Assembly: GCA_029062895.1 (NCBI GenBank)
Contig: JAIDPF010000071.1
Location: 27,543-91,542 of the forward strand
DNA: 64,000 nt
Reading direction: 5' to 3'
Origin: Lachnospiraceae bacterium
Lineage (GTDB): Bacteria; Bacillota; Clostridia; Lachnospirales; Lachnospiraceae
The notes below the pieces were generated by a model. That model searched no databases. It had not been told where the DNA came from and was given only the letters and a program-made list of their open reading frames with translations. Positions 1 to 8,803 of this stretch are shown here, piece after piece. The position numbers and the translations under genes are program-made. The number at the start of each line of letters is the position of its first letter. The first letter of the stretch is position 1.

Positions 1-2
1 AG

Positions 3-116
3 ACGGATACAAAGGTATGGCAGGAAGCCGCCACACAGGCATTGCAGATAGAGGGGGCAGATATAGATGAGGCAGAAAAAAAGAATGAGGAAGGGACTTC
101 AGAAAGCAATCCCTGA
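3..116 (+). CDS. C-terminal fragment of an unidentified protein (cut by left edge)
   Basis: An open frame enters from the left edge and ends at TGA 114-116. It gives 37 residues, starting TDTKVWQEAA and ending in an acidic, hydrophilic tail (EEGTSESNP). The neighbouring glycosyltransferase genes suggest it belongs to the same glycan cluster, but nothing in the fragment identifies a family. That it is coding at all is inferred from the open frame and the plausible amphipathic-then-acidic composition. Confidence 0.5.
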   Translation, partial: TDTKVWQEAATQALQIEGADIDEAEKKNEEGTSESNP

Positions 117-128
117 GCAGTGGAAGTA

Positions 129-246
129 GATTGAAAAATCAAAGATTTTTCAATCGCGATTTGTGCCTGTGGCAGCATACAACAAAAAGCTTACGCTTTT
201 CGTTGTCAAGAATCGCAGGTTGCGGAAGGGCATGGTTATTAGTATG
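129..246 (+). repeat. Hairpin-rich leader repeat, copy A
   Basis: Three stems are visible. GATTGAAAAATC (129-140) pairs with GATTTTTCAATC (144-155). CAACAAAAAGC (180-190) pairs with GCTTTTCGTTG (195-205) with one mismatch. GCGATT (156-161) and AATCGC (211-216) can close the region around the third stem. The block ends in a cassette at 216-246 related to CAGGTTACGGAAAGGCATGG. The first hairpin plus the following GCGATTTGTGCC is identical to a copy at 29147, and a related copy lies at 41187. It sits directly upstream of the glycosyltransferase gene at 262. Function unknown. Confidence 0.7.
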
Positions 247-261
247 GAAAGGCATGATTGA

Positions 262-1002
262 ATGGAAAGTAAAAAACCGACAGTAACAATATATATCTTG
301 GTTTATAATAATGCAGAGGAGCTTCCAGCAACCATAGAGTCTGTATTGAAACAAACTTATTTGGATGCAGAGGTAATTCTTAGCGATGATGGTTCGCAAA
401 ATTATGACGTCAATATTTTGGAACAGTATGCTGCTGCCCTTAGAAAAAAATATGGACAAGTCAGAATCAATATTAATGAAAAGAATGTTGGGACGGTAAA
501 ACATTTAAACAGGGTGCTGAGAATGGCGGATGGAAAGTATTTGATCAGCTGTTCCTCCGGAGATATTTTCGCTAAAGAAGATACTGTAGAAAAGATCGTC
601 AGGACATTTGAGCAAAAGAAGACGCTGTTGTTGACGACCAGAAGGATGGACGTTGCATCCGGGAAAAAGAAAGTTCGCCCCTCTGTACTGGTCGGAATGT
701 TATTGAAGTTTGCTCCTAATATGGTCTTGGATTATATGATCAGGAAGAAAAATGTGATTAGCGGCTGTTGCACATTTTATCAAAAAAAATTGTTTGAAAC
801 CTATGGATATTTTGACGAGCGGTATCATTTAGTGGAAGATTATCCATATTATGTGATGCTGCTGCAGAAGAAGGTGCGGTTTGGATGGAGCGGTATGGTG
901 AGCATCCATCACCGGATAGGCGGAGTATCCACCGGCAGGGTTCATCCAAGTATCTATAAGGACATTGAACTGATGCGTTCCTTATTGAAAAACGGCGGCT
1001 GA
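262..1002 (+). CDS. Family 2 glycosyltransferase
   Basis: This 246-residue protein has a GT-A nucleotide-binding start (TVTIYILVYNNAEELPATIES) and the SDDGS motif near residue 42. A weak acidic metal-site region (SSGDIF) lies near residue 97, in place of a clean DXD. It most likely transfers one sugar from a nucleotide donor to a lipid-linked glycan on the cytoplasmic face. No membrane segment is evident. It follows the hairpin leader repeat, whose cassette repeats again just upstream (GGAAAGGCATGATTGA), giving a GGAAAGG element before the ATG. Donor and acceptor cannot be told from sequence. Confidence 0.85.
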   Translation: MESKKPTVTIYILVYNNAEELPATIESVLKQTYLDAEVILSDDGSQNYDVNILEQYAAALRKKYGQVRININEKNVGTVKHLNRVLRMADGKYLISCSSGDIFAKEDTVEKIVRTFEQKKTLLLTTRRMDVASGKKKVRPSVLVGMLLKFAPNMVLDYMIRKKNVISGCCTFYQKKLFETYGYFDERYHLVEDYPYYVMLLQKKVRFGWSGMVSIHHRIGGVSTGRVHPSIYKDIELMRSLLKNGG

Positions 1003-1069
1003 CAGTATGCCGGCTGTTTGGAGATTTATAGGGATGCACTGATGCGGAAGGAAAGGCGGGGTCATAGAT

Positions 1070-1474
1070 ATGGAGATTAAAAAATATCCGCTGCAGCAGC
1101 ATGGTGATTCAAGAGGTCATCTGGTTGCATTGGAAGAGAAGGTGGATGTGCCATTTGAGATCAAACGTGTATACTATATGTTTGATACAAAATCAGGGGT
1201 CATTCGGGGGATGCATGCCCACAAATCTTTGGAACAGCTTTTGGTATGCGTGCATGGTTCGGTAAAGATCCTTTTAGATGATGGAACAGAGAAGAGGACA
1301 GTATTCCTCGACAATCCTTATGAAGGTCTCTATGTATCTAATAATATGTGGCGGGAGATGTCGGAATTTTCGGAAGGTGCGGTGCTGATGGTCTTTGCGT
1401 CGAAGTATTATGATGAAAATGATTATATCAGGGATTATGATGAATTTTTAAGGTTTGTAGGAAAAAAATTTTGA
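1070..1474 (+). CDS. FdtA/WxcM-like dTDP-sugar 3,4-ketoisomerase
   Basis: This 134-residue, single-domain cupin matches the FdtA/QdtA family, which isomerises dTDP-4-keto-6-deoxyglucose to the 3-keto sugar for later transamination. Visible marks are the start KKYPLQQHGDSRGHLVALEE, the histidine motif RGMHAHK near residue 48 (the family's active-site histidines), the beta-strand run LLVCVHGSVKILLDDG, and the C-terminal YYDENDYIRDYDEFL. The length is typical. No RmlA/RmlB or aminotransferase gene lies nearby, so the dTDP-keto sugar must come from elsewhere and the final sugar is unknown. Some family members act on other nucleotide sugars. Confidence 0.85.
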   Translation: MEIKKYPLQQHGDSRGHLVALEEKVDVPFEIKRVYYMFDTKSGVIRGMHAHKSLEQLLVCVHGSVKILLDDGTEKRTVFLDNPYEGLYVSNNMWREMSEFSEGAVLMVFASKYYDENDYIRDYDEFLRFVGKKF

Positions 1475-1499
1475 TGCTCTGACAGGAAGGAAAGTATAA

Positions 1500-2465
1500 A
1501 TGGATAAAATAGCGGTTTTGATTCCTTGCTATAACGAAGAAAAAACCATAGAGAAGGTTGTGAGGGATGCGAAGGAGGCATTGCCGGAGTCGGTTGTCTA
1601 TGTTTATGATAACAACTCTACGGATGCAACGGCAGAATTGGCAAAGAAAGCGGGAGCCGTGGTACGTAATGAGTATCGTCAGGGCAAGGGTAATGTGCTG
1701 AGAAGGATGTTTCGCGAGATCGACGCGCAGTGCTATATCATGGTGGATGGGGATGATACCTATCCGATGGAGTATGCCTCAGAGATGGCAACACTTGTAC
1801 TGGAGAAAAATATTGATATGGTGGTGGGCGACCGACTTTCCTCTACTTATTTTACGGAGAACAAGCGACCATTTCATAATATGGGCAATTCTGTAGTAAG
1901 GAGCGCTATTAACCGACTATTCGGCTGTGAGATCAAGGATATTATGACTGGATACCGCGCTTTGTCTTATGAATTTGTCAAGAGTTATCCGGTGCTTAGC
2001 AGAGGGTTTGAAATTGAAACAGAAATGACGATCCATGCAGTATTTAACCAGATGTCGATTGAAAATGTAGTGGTGGAGTATCGTGACCGTCCGGAGGGCA
2101 GCGAGTCGAAATTAAATACTTATTCCGATGGGTTCAAGGTGCTTTCCACGATCATAAAGTTGTACAAAGATTATAAGCCGCTGTCATTTTTTTCGGTGCT
2201 TGCAACTGTAATGACGATTGTTGCGGCGGGGATGTTTCTTTGGGTATTCGCAAGGTTTTTAAACAGCGGTCTGGTGGAGAATATGCCTACGCTGGTGGTC
2301 AGCGGATTTATTGAACTGGCGGCGCTGCAGGCATTCTTTGCGGGGATGATCTTATCAGATATGGTGACGAAGAAGCGGCGGGAATTTGAGATGCATCTGC
2401 TCGCGATCAATCAGAAGAAGCGGGAGATCCTTGCTGTCGCCGACAGAAAAAAAGAGATGGAGTAA
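1500..2465 (+). CDS. Polyprenyl-phosphate-type GT2 glycosyltransferase with C-terminal membrane anchor
   Basis: A 321-residue protein with an N-terminal GT2 domain (IAVLIPCYNEEKTIEKVV, YDNNSTD, catalytic acid region VDGDDTYP near residue 85). The C-terminal third has two hydrophobic segments, about 225-245 and 260-285. This arrangement is typical of enzymes that load a sugar onto undecaprenyl phosphate (DPM1/GtrB/YfdH type). Its stop is immediately followed by the ATG of the membrane protein at 2466, so the two are probably co-translated and work together: this enzyme would make the lipid-linked donor and its partner would use it. RBS AGGAAGGAAAG precedes the ATG. Confidence 0.85.
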   Translation: MDKIAVLIPCYNEEKTIEKVVRDAKEALPESVVYVYDNNSTDATAELAKKAGAVVRNEYRQGKGNVLRRMFREIDAQCYIMVDGDDTYPMEYASEMATLVLEKNIDMVVGDRLSSTYFTENKRPFHNMGNSVVRSAINRLFGCEIKDIMTGYRALSYEFVKSYPVLSRGFEIETEMTIHAVFNQMSIENVVVEYRDRPEGSESKLNTYSDGFKVLSTIIKLYKDYKPLSFFSVLATVMTIVAAGMFLWVFARFLNSGLVENMPTLVVSGFIELAALQAFFAGMILSDMVTKKRREFEMHLLAINQKKREILAVADRKKEME

Positions 2466-3869
2466 ATGAAACAAACAATCATTGAGAAAGAAAGTAAAAT
2501 CAACCATACGGAGCATAAACAGGACGGATTGATGGAAAAATGGCTTCCTCTTGCGGTATGCCTTTTCTTCTATGTGGCAATGTGTTTGATCTATGGGCCG
2601 CAGCTGGGGGCTGATTCTAACGGATATATCCATATGATATCAGCAAGAGAACCGGTATATCCGTTGTTTTTAATGGCGTTCCGGATGGTTTTCGGGGAAG
2701 GGCATTATCTTTATGCGGTGGCGTTTGCACAGAATCTTTTGATGGCTTTCGCGATATGGTATCTGACGATGTATCTGAGACAGAGATACGCATGGAAGGA
2801 ATGGATGACTTATGTAATGATTGCTTTGCATTTCGCGGTTGCGCTGCTTTGTCAGTTTGCGGCAGGCAGGGCGTCCATCTATCCGAACAGTATCCTGACG
2901 GAAGGTATTTCTCTTTCTTTGTGGCTGATCTTTATTGCCTTTCTATTGAAGGCATTGTGGGAAACGCGTATGCGTTATGTGGTCTATGCGCTTCTATTGG
3001 CTGCCGTAATGATGGATCTCAGAAAGCAAATGGCGGTTGGTTATATCGTACTGTTTGGGACGCTGCTGCTTGGCTGGATTGGTCAAAAGGGATATTTAAA
3101 ACGGATGGCAGCTGTGACAGGAATGATCTTGTGCAGTATTTTGCTCGCATTGGGCGGGACAAGATTATACAATTATGTGATGCGGGGAGAATTTACGCAG
3201 AATACCAGAGATATGAATCTTGTGCTTACCACTTCGCTTTATATAGCGGATAAAGAGGACGCAGCATTGATTGAGGAGCCAGTGGTACAGGAACTGTTCC
3301 GGCAGGTGATTGATATTCTGGAGGAAAAGGAATGCAATTACCGCTTCGCAAAGCCGGGATGGCGCAATTTAGAGGCGCATTATGGCGCTCATTATGACAA
3401 GATCACAGTTGATACGACAGGGCCCATGTTTATTGAATATGCTATGGAACAGGGGTTTGCGGAGGGACTGGAAGCAGAGCAGGAAGCGGACCGGATGAGC
3501 GGAGTCATTGTAAGATCACTGTTAGCAGATAATTTTGGAACCTACCTAAAAGTATATCTGGCTTCGGTGGGAAACGGACTGATCAATTCCGTGGCAAAGA
3601 GAAACGCATTTCTGGACTGGTATGCGCTTGCGGCGTATCTGATATATACCGGACTGATGGCGGCATGCCTTTGGAAAAAGGAAACAAGGCAAACCGGTTT
3701 GTTTGGACTGACGATTCTGATCAGTATCTTTGTGAATGTAGGCGTGACGGCAGCACTTATTTTCTGCCAGACCAGATATATGATTTACAATATGGCATTG
3801 TTTTATATGGCGGGAATTCTGATGTTTTATGAGTGGGTGAAGAGGTTGAAAGGAACTCAGGAGATTTGA
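2466..3869 (+). CDS. Polytopic membrane protein, possible GT-C glycosyltransferase
   Basis: A 467-residue protein with roughly ten to eleven hydrophobic helices starting near residue 28 (LPLAVCLFFYVAMCL). The first outside loop carries an acidic motif (LGADSNGYIHM), reminiscent of the Asp-containing loop of GT-C enzymes that use polyprenyl-phosphate sugars. A large soluble loop lies at about residues 260-350. The start codon abuts the stop of the preceding GT2 gene (TAAATG), which supports a functional pair. A Wzy-like polymerase is the main alternative. The precise family is not recognised. Confidence 0.7.
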   Translation: MKQTIIEKESKINHTEHKQDGLMEKWLPLAVCLFFYVAMCLIYGPQLGADSNGYIHMISAREPVYPLFLMAFRMVFGEGHYLYAVAFAQNLLMAFAIWYLTMYLRQRYAWKEWMTYVMIALHFAVALLCQFAAGRASIYPNSILTEGISLSLWLIFIAFLLKALWETRMRYVVYALLLAAVMMDLRKQMAVGYIVLFGTLLLGWIGQKGYLKRMAAVTGMILCSILLALGGTRLYNYVMRGEFTQNTRDMNLVLTTSLYIADKEDAALIEEPVVQELFRQVIDILEEKECNYRFAKPGWRNLEAHYGAHYDKITVDTTGPMFIEYAMEQGFAEGLEAEQEADRMSGVIVRSLLADNFGTYLKVYLASVGNGLINSVAKRNAFLDWYALAAYLIYTGLMAACLWKKETRQTGLFGLTILISIFVNVGVTAALIFCQTRYMIYNMALFYMAGILMFYEWVKRLKGTQEI

Positions 3870-3914
3870 CGGATGCGGGCGGCTGAATACCGTGTAGGAG
3901 GGATAATGTAACAC

Positions 3915-5702
3915 ATGAAAGCAATGAAAGATATTTTGAAAAAACTAAATTATATTATGAACCGTAAGCAGAAGCAGCAGTATGTTTTTGTGACGGCGAT
4001 TGCGTTGATCGGATCTGTGTGGGAACTGTTGGGCGTTTCATCTCTTTTACCGTTTATTCAGACTATCATGACGCCGGAAGAAGCAAAAAATGAATGGTAT
4101 GTCACCTTTTTTTCCAGATGGTTTCAGATGGATACTCCGGTTCAGATGATGACGGTTATGGGGATACTGATCATCATTGTATATATTTTGAAGAATGCCT
4201 ATCTGGTCATGTCGTCTTATGTGCAGGCATGGTATTCTACCAGTGTACAGCGTGATTTGTCTATTAAAACCGCCAATACATTCTTACACAGTTCTTATCT
4301 GTTTCATCTTGGCGTGAATTCTTCTGTGTTGATCAGGACGATCAATCAGGATGTGGTTGGCGTGTTCGCGGTATTCTTTTATCTTTTCCGCGTACTGGCG
4401 GAGATATTTACCATTATAGCAATCAGCGCGTATATTGTGGTGCTGGATCCGATTCTTGCGTTTTCTTTGGTAGGGATTTTAGGCTCCTGTATGCTGATCC
4501 TGTTTTTCGGGCTGAAAAAGCTGGTAAAGATGTTTGGGCGGATCGGGCAGGACTGCGAGGCAAAAATGCTGCAATATCTGACGCAGGCATTTACCGGAAT
4601 TAAAGAGATCATGGTGATGAATCGTCAGAAATATTTTGAAGATAGTTTTGATCAGTCCTGTTCCTTAAATGCAAGGGCGGCGAAGCGTAATAATTTCTTA
4701 AATGTCATTCCCACCAATGTGTATGAGGTGGTGTGTATCGGCGGGTTAATCGGAGTGGTGATCCTGCGTCTTCATATGATCGATGATATTACCGGTTTTG
4801 TGACTAATCTTGCTATTATTGCTGCCGCATCCTTTCGTTTGTTCCCTGCGGTCAGCCGTCTTACGACGAATCTGAACGCAATCATGTACAATCGTCCCAG
4901 ACTGGATTCTATGTATGAGATGCTGAAGAGCATTGAGAACGAAACGACTTATCAGATGAGGGATATTGATCCAGATAAGGTAGAACCCTTAAAGTTTGAT
5001 CAGAAACTTGTGATTGATAGGATCACGTGGAAATATCCTGCCGGAAAAGAGACAGTACTGAAAGATTTGGATTTGACGATCAGGAAAGGACAGTCCATTG
5101 CCTTGATCGGACCTTCCGGTGCAGGAAAGACGACTTTGGCTGATGTGATTTTAGGTCTGTTGGAGCCACAGAAAGGACGAATCCTGCTGGATGGCGTGAA
5201 TGTCTATGAAAATCTTCCGGGATGGTCAAAGATCATCGGATATGTACCGCAGGCAGTATATCTGACCGATGATACGATCCGCAATAATGTGGCGTTTGGA
5301 GTTTATGAGGATCAGATTGAAGAGGATAAGATATGGCATGCTCTGGAGGAAGCGCAGCTGGCGCCCTTTGTCCGTGACCTTCCGGAGGGATTGGATACGA
5401 TGGTGGGAGAGCGCGGCGTCAGGCTATCCGGTGGACAGCGTCAGAGAATCGCTATTGCAAGAGCACTTTATGAGAATCCCGAGATCCTTGTTTTGGATGA
5501 AGCCACCAGCGCTTTGGATACGGAAACGGAAACGGCTGTTATGGAATCCATCGATTCCCTGCATGGCACGAAAACGATGATTATCGTGGCACACCGTCTG
5601 ACGACGATTAGAAATTGTGATATGATCTATGAGATCAAGGATGGCGTTGCAATCAAGCGGGATAAAGAGGAAGTTTTGGGAGAAGCGGTACAGATGCCAT
5701 AA
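3915..5702 (+). CDS. ABC transporter with fused permease and ATPase, PglK/MsbA-like glycolipid flippase
   Basis: This 595-residue half-transporter has an N-terminal six-helix membrane domain (about 20-310) and a C-terminal ATPase. Walker A GPSGAGKTT lies near residue 400, the Q-loop at GYVPQ, the signature LSGGQRQRIAIARAL near 505, Walker B ILVLDEATSALD near 525 and the switch histidine in VAHRLTT. In glycan clusters, proteins of this layout flip lipid-linked oligosaccharides across the membrane, as PglK does. No Wzx-type flippase was seen in the window, so this is the best candidate for glycan export. GGAGGG lies 13 bases upstream of the ATG, a slightly long spacing. Confidence 0.9.
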   Translation: MKAMKDILKKLNYIMNRKQKQQYVFVTAIALIGSVWELLGVSSLLPFIQTIMTPEEAKNEWYVTFFSRWFQMDTPVQMMTVMGILIIIVYILKNAYLVMSSYVQAWYSTSVQRDLSIKTANTFLHSSYLFHLGVNSSVLIRTINQDVVGVFAVFFYLFRVLAEIFTIIAISAYIVVLDPILAFSLVGILGSCMLILFFGLKKLVKMFGRIGQDCEAKMLQYLTQAFTGIKEIMVMNRQKYFEDSFDQSCSLNARAAKRNNFLNVIPTNVYEVVCIGGLIGVVILRLHMIDDITGFVTNLAIIAAASFRLFPAVSRLTTNLNAIMYNRPRLDSMYEMLKSIENETTYQMRDIDPDKVEPLKFDQKLVIDRITWKYPAGKETVLKDLDLTIRKGQSIALIGPSGAGKTTLADVILGLLEPQKGRILLDGVNVYENLPGWSKIIGYVPQAVYLTDDTIRNNVAFGVYEDQIEEDKIWHALEEAQLAPFVRDLPEGLDTMVGERGVRLSGGQRQRIAIARALYENPEILVLDEATSALDTETETAVMESIDSLHGTKTMIIVAHRLTTIRNCDMIYEIKDGVAIKRDKEEVLGEAVQMP

Positions 5703-5755
5703 TACGGATGATTTGCCCGCCAAAGGAGGCATGCCAAAGAGGCATAGTTATCAAT

Positions 5756-6910
5756 ATGAAGATATTATTTATCACACATTATGATAATATGTATGGCGCC
5801 AATAAAGCGTTGTTTCATCTTGCTCTTCTTCTTAAGACAAAATACGGGGAAGAGCCGGTTGTGGTAGTTCCCACAGAGGGTGGGATGGCAGAGAAGCTGT
5901 TGGAGGCGGACATACAGGTAATCGTCCATCCGGTGACGCAGTGGCAGGCGGTCTATTCCACACCGCTTCGGTTTCTGGTCAAAAGGGTCAGACGGAAAAA
6001 AAAGCTGATGCAGGAAGTGGATTCCCTATATCAAATACTATGTGATGAAGCCCATTTCGGACAAAAGCCGGATTTGATCTATTCCAATTCCAGTGTGATT
6101 GGGACAGGGGCTATGCTTGCGGAAAAGCTTCAGTGCAGGCATGTCTGGCATATCCGGGAATTTTCATGGGAACACTTTCATATGAAATATTTTTATCCGG
6201 AGAAAAGAGTCTGTGAACTGTATGAACAGTCGGAGTGTCTTGTGATGATTTCCGACGCCTTAAAGGACAATTATCAGCAAAGGTATCCTGGTGCCAGCAT
6301 CCGGCGGATCTATGACGGTGTCAGTGGGGAATATCCCGTAAAAAGAAAGGATACGGCAGAGCGTCCCATACGGTTTTGTTATATCGGTTATCTGTTTCCC
6401 ATGAAGCATCAGGAGCAGATCTTAGAAGCATGTGAATGTCTGAATCGGGAGGGATTGACGGAATATGAGGTCTATCTGGTGGGCGATGGCAGAGACGGCT
6501 ACCGTGACAGACTGCAAAAGAAAATCCGGCAGGCAGGATTGTCTCAGGTAAAGATGACCGGCTATCGTACAGACGTGCATGAGCTTTTGGATTCTATGGA
6601 TGTGGGATTGATTGCTTCCGAATATGAGGGCTTTGGTCTGGTGACCGTAGAATATATGCTGCATGGTATGCCGGTGATCGGTAGAAACAGCGGCGGAACA
6701 CCGGAGATCATCAAGGATCAGGTGACAGGGTATCTGTATGATGAAACGGAAGGGCTTGTAAAGGCTATGAAATGTCTGATGCAGTATCCGGAAAAGATAA
6801 AGCAGATGGGAAAAGCGGGAACAGAGCGGGCAAGGGAATGTTTTTCGGAGGAGCGTAACGCGGAAGAGATTGCACGCCTGATTCATGAAGATCATAAAAG
6901 TGATGGATAA
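5756..6910 (+). CDS. Family 4 glycosyltransferase
   Basis: A GT-B fold retaining glycosyltransferase of about 384 residues. The N-terminus MKILFITHYDNMYGANKAL is typical of GT4, and the C-terminal domain has the EX7E-type donor motif in EYEGFGLVTVE followed by a glycine-rich stretch (GRNSGGTPEII). The frame is open back to 5708, but I prefer ATG 5756. The protein then begins with the conserved first strand, and the ATG is preceded by AAAGAGGCATAGTTATCAAT, a variant of the cassette that precedes starts elsewhere in this window. A full AAAGGAGG at 5722 lies too far upstream for this ATG. It probably acts in the cytoplasm; its sugar is unknown. Confidence 0.85.
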   Translation: MKILFITHYDNMYGANKALFHLALLLKTKYGEEPVVVVPTEGGMAEKLLEADIQVIVHPVTQWQAVYSTPLRFLVKRVRRKKKLMQEVDSLYQILCDEAHFGQKPDLIYSNSSVIGTGAMLAEKLQCRHVWHIREFSWEHFHMKYFYPEKRVCELYEQSECLVMISDALKDNYQQRYPGASIRRIYDGVSGEYPVKRKDTAERPIRFCYIGYLFPMKHQEQILEACECLNREGLTEYEVYLVGDGRDGYRDRLQKKIRQAGLSQVKMTGYRTDVHELLDSMDVGLIASEYEGFGLVTVEYMLHGMPVIGRNSGGTPEIIKDQVTGYLYDETEGLVKAMKCLMQYPEKIKQMGKAGTERARECFSEERNAEEIARLIHEDHKSDG

Positions 6911-6942
6911 GATATAGAAATAAGCGAAATAGGAGAATGACA

Positions 6943-7839
6943 TTGTTTATTATACGCTTTCACGGCGGTCTTGGTAATCAGATGTTTGAATACTGTTTTT
7001 ATCGGTATATGCAGGAATATGTATCGAAGGATTTAAAAGCAGATCTGACTTGGTTTGACCGTAATTATAAAGAGCATCAGGGATACGAGCTTTCTAAAGT
7101 ATTTGGGATAAGGCTCCAGACCGCGACTTATGAAGAGATTGCAAGGGTACACGAATATTATCCGAGATATTATCCGCTGGCGGCATTGCGTTATCTGGCA
7201 AGAAAAAATGCAGTGAGGAAGAACAGGAACAGGGATACAAGCGATGCGCATATTTTTGATTTTGGTCCGATGCAGTATCAGTTTAATCCTGTTTATCAGA
7301 CGTTAGATCAGAAAAAGGACTGGTATATTGAGGGTGTGTTCTGCTCCGACGCTTATTTTCAAAAGTGTGAAGAAATGCTGCGGAGAGAATTGCGGTTTTG
7401 CCAGCCTTTAGAGGGAGAGAACCGTGTGCTGAAGGAAGAAATGGAACAGCGCCAGTCAGTGGCCATCCATGTCAGGCGTGGAGATTATGTAGGCAATGCT
7501 TTTGATATTGTAGGACCGGAGTATTACAAAAAAGCGGCAGAGTATATTAGAGACAGAGTGTCGGATCCGGTATTTTATGTCTTTTCTGATGATATGGATT
7601 ATGTGACAAGAGAATTTGCTTTTTTGGGAGACTATGTTCCGGTGCATAATAAAGGAAAGGCAAGCTATGTGGATATGCAGTTGATCAGCTGCTGCCGGCA
7701 TATGATCATTGCCAACAGCACGTTTAGTTATTGGGGAGCGTTGCTGGGAGAAAAGGAAGACAGCATCGTGATAGCGCCGTCCAGATATAAAGCGGATGTA
7801 GATATTGCGCTTGCAAGGAAAAATTGGGTATTGGTTTAA
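6943..7839 (+). CDS. Family 11 alpha-1,2-fucosyltransferase-like glycosyltransferase
   Basis: GT11 marks are all present: the N-terminal GGLGNQMFEY, the donor-binding motif HVRRGDY near residue 177, FYVFSDDMDYV, and the C-terminal NSTFSYWGALLG. GT11 enzymes transfer fucose from GDP-L-fucose, usually alpha-1,2 to galactose; other acceptors and rare donor changes are known. The frame opens at ATG 6937, but AGGAG at 6931 overlaps too closely with that ATG. TTG 6943, with seven-base spacing, fits better and gives a protein of about 298 residues. A second GT11 gene lies at 23991. Confidence 0.88.
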   Translation: MFIIRFHGGLGNQMFEYCFYRYMQEYVSKDLKADLTWFDRNYKEHQGYELSKVFGIRLQTATYEEIARVHEYYPRYYPLAALRYLARKNAVRKNRNRDTSDAHIFDFGPMQYQFNPVYQTLDQKKDWYIEGVFCSDAYFQKCEEMLRRELRFCQPLEGENRVLKEEMEQRQSVAIHVRRGDYVGNAFDIVGPEYYKKAAEYIRDRVSDPVFYVFSDDMDYVTREFAFLGDYVPVHNKGKASYVDMQLISCCRHMIIANSTFSYWGALLGEKEDSIVIAPSRYKADVDIALARKNWVLV

Positions 7840-7861
7840 GTGGAAGGGCATGGTTAATAAT

Positions 7862-8803
7862 ATGGATTTAGAATGGAGCTATAAGCGGTTATATTGGAAA
7901 GTACGCAGATATATGGATGTGCATCTTAAGGTGCCGGGCAATAGGAAATCCTATTATGGAAAAAGGATTTTGTCCATAGAGGACACCAATCAAAAACTGG
8001 AAGAATTGATCTTGTCCGGGAAACCTTTTGCGGCAGGAAGGATCGGCGGGACAGAGTTAAAAGCGATGATCGGTGGTCAACCGCAAAATAAGTCTCTGAA
8101 GAAAAAAGAGGAGGCAAGGAGTCTGTTGATCTGTCTTTCCGGGTTTTTCGGGGATATGGAGGAGTTTGACCGATTTGTACGATTGATGCAGGATTCCTTA
8201 AAGAGTATGGATATGATCGGCGTGTGGTATAATCAGATGGAAGATTATATGCTGCAGCATTATGGAAGACGGGAACTTTTGTTAGGTAGGCTGGAAGGTC
8301 TGGAACCGTGGTATTGTCCTAAGGAACCATGGACAAGGTGTCTTAAGGGAAAGAAGGTAGTCTGTATTCATCCTTTTGAGGAAAGTATTCTGGAACAGTA
8401 TCAAAAGCGGGAGCAGTTATTTCAGGGAAGCGATATCTTGCCGGAATTTGAACTGCGCTGCGTGAAGGCGGTACAGACTCTGTATGGGCAGGAGGACGGG
8501 AGGTTTCCAAGCTGGTTTGATGCTTTGGATTATATGTTTAAAGAGACGATGAAGGAAGAGTTTGATATTGCGCTGATTGCCTGCGGAGCATACGGACTGC
8601 CTCTGGCAGCAAAGCTTCGGGATGCCGGAAAACAAGCGGTTCATGTGGGTGGTGCGCTACAGCTGTTATTTGGAGTCCGTGGAGCAAGGTGGGATGACTT
8701 TGCGGTGTTGAAACCATTTTATAATGACGCGTGGAGTTATCCTCTGGCAAGCGAGCATTTAAAAACGGAATCGAAGGGCGTGGAAAATGGATGCTATTGG
8801 TAA
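7862..8803 (+). CDS. Uncharacterised glycan-cluster protein, possible GT-D-like glycosyltransferase
   Basis: About 313 residues. An N-terminal GRIGGTELKAM motif and a C-terminal conserved block (ACGAYGLPLAAKL, then HVGGALQLLFG and RGARWD) are clear. I recognise this C-terminal block as recurring in proteins of polysaccharide loci, usually annotated hypothetical. The G-R-x-G-G-T/D-E start resembles DUF1792/GT-D enzymes, which is why I suggest a transferase, but this is inference. The start at 7862 is chosen because the cassette GGAAGGGCATGGTTAATAAT ends directly before that ATG; the frame is open further to 7805, inside the previous gene. Confidence 0.55.
   Translation: MDLEWSYKRLYWKVRRYMDVHLKVPGNRKSYYGKRILSIEDTNQKLEELILSGKPFAAGRIGGTELKAMIGGQPQNKSLKKKEEARSLLICLSGFFGDMEEFDRFVRLMQDSLKSMDMIGVWYNQMEDYMLQHYGRRELLLGRLEGLEPWYCPKEPWTRCLKGKKVVCIHPFEESILEQYQKREQLFQGSDILPEFELRCVKAVQTLYGQEDGRFPSWFDALDYMFKETMKEEFDIALIACGAYGLPLAAKLRDAGKQAVHVGGALQLLFGVRGARWDDFAVLKPFYNDAWSYPLASEHLKTESKGVENGCYW

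Noticed and set aside
2756..3253. 165-codon open frame overlapping the membrane protein at 2466, as a frameshift or second gene
   Set aside because: The membrane-protein frame is continuous and hydrophobic throughout; the alternative frame encodes a Cys/Arg-rich sequence without family features.
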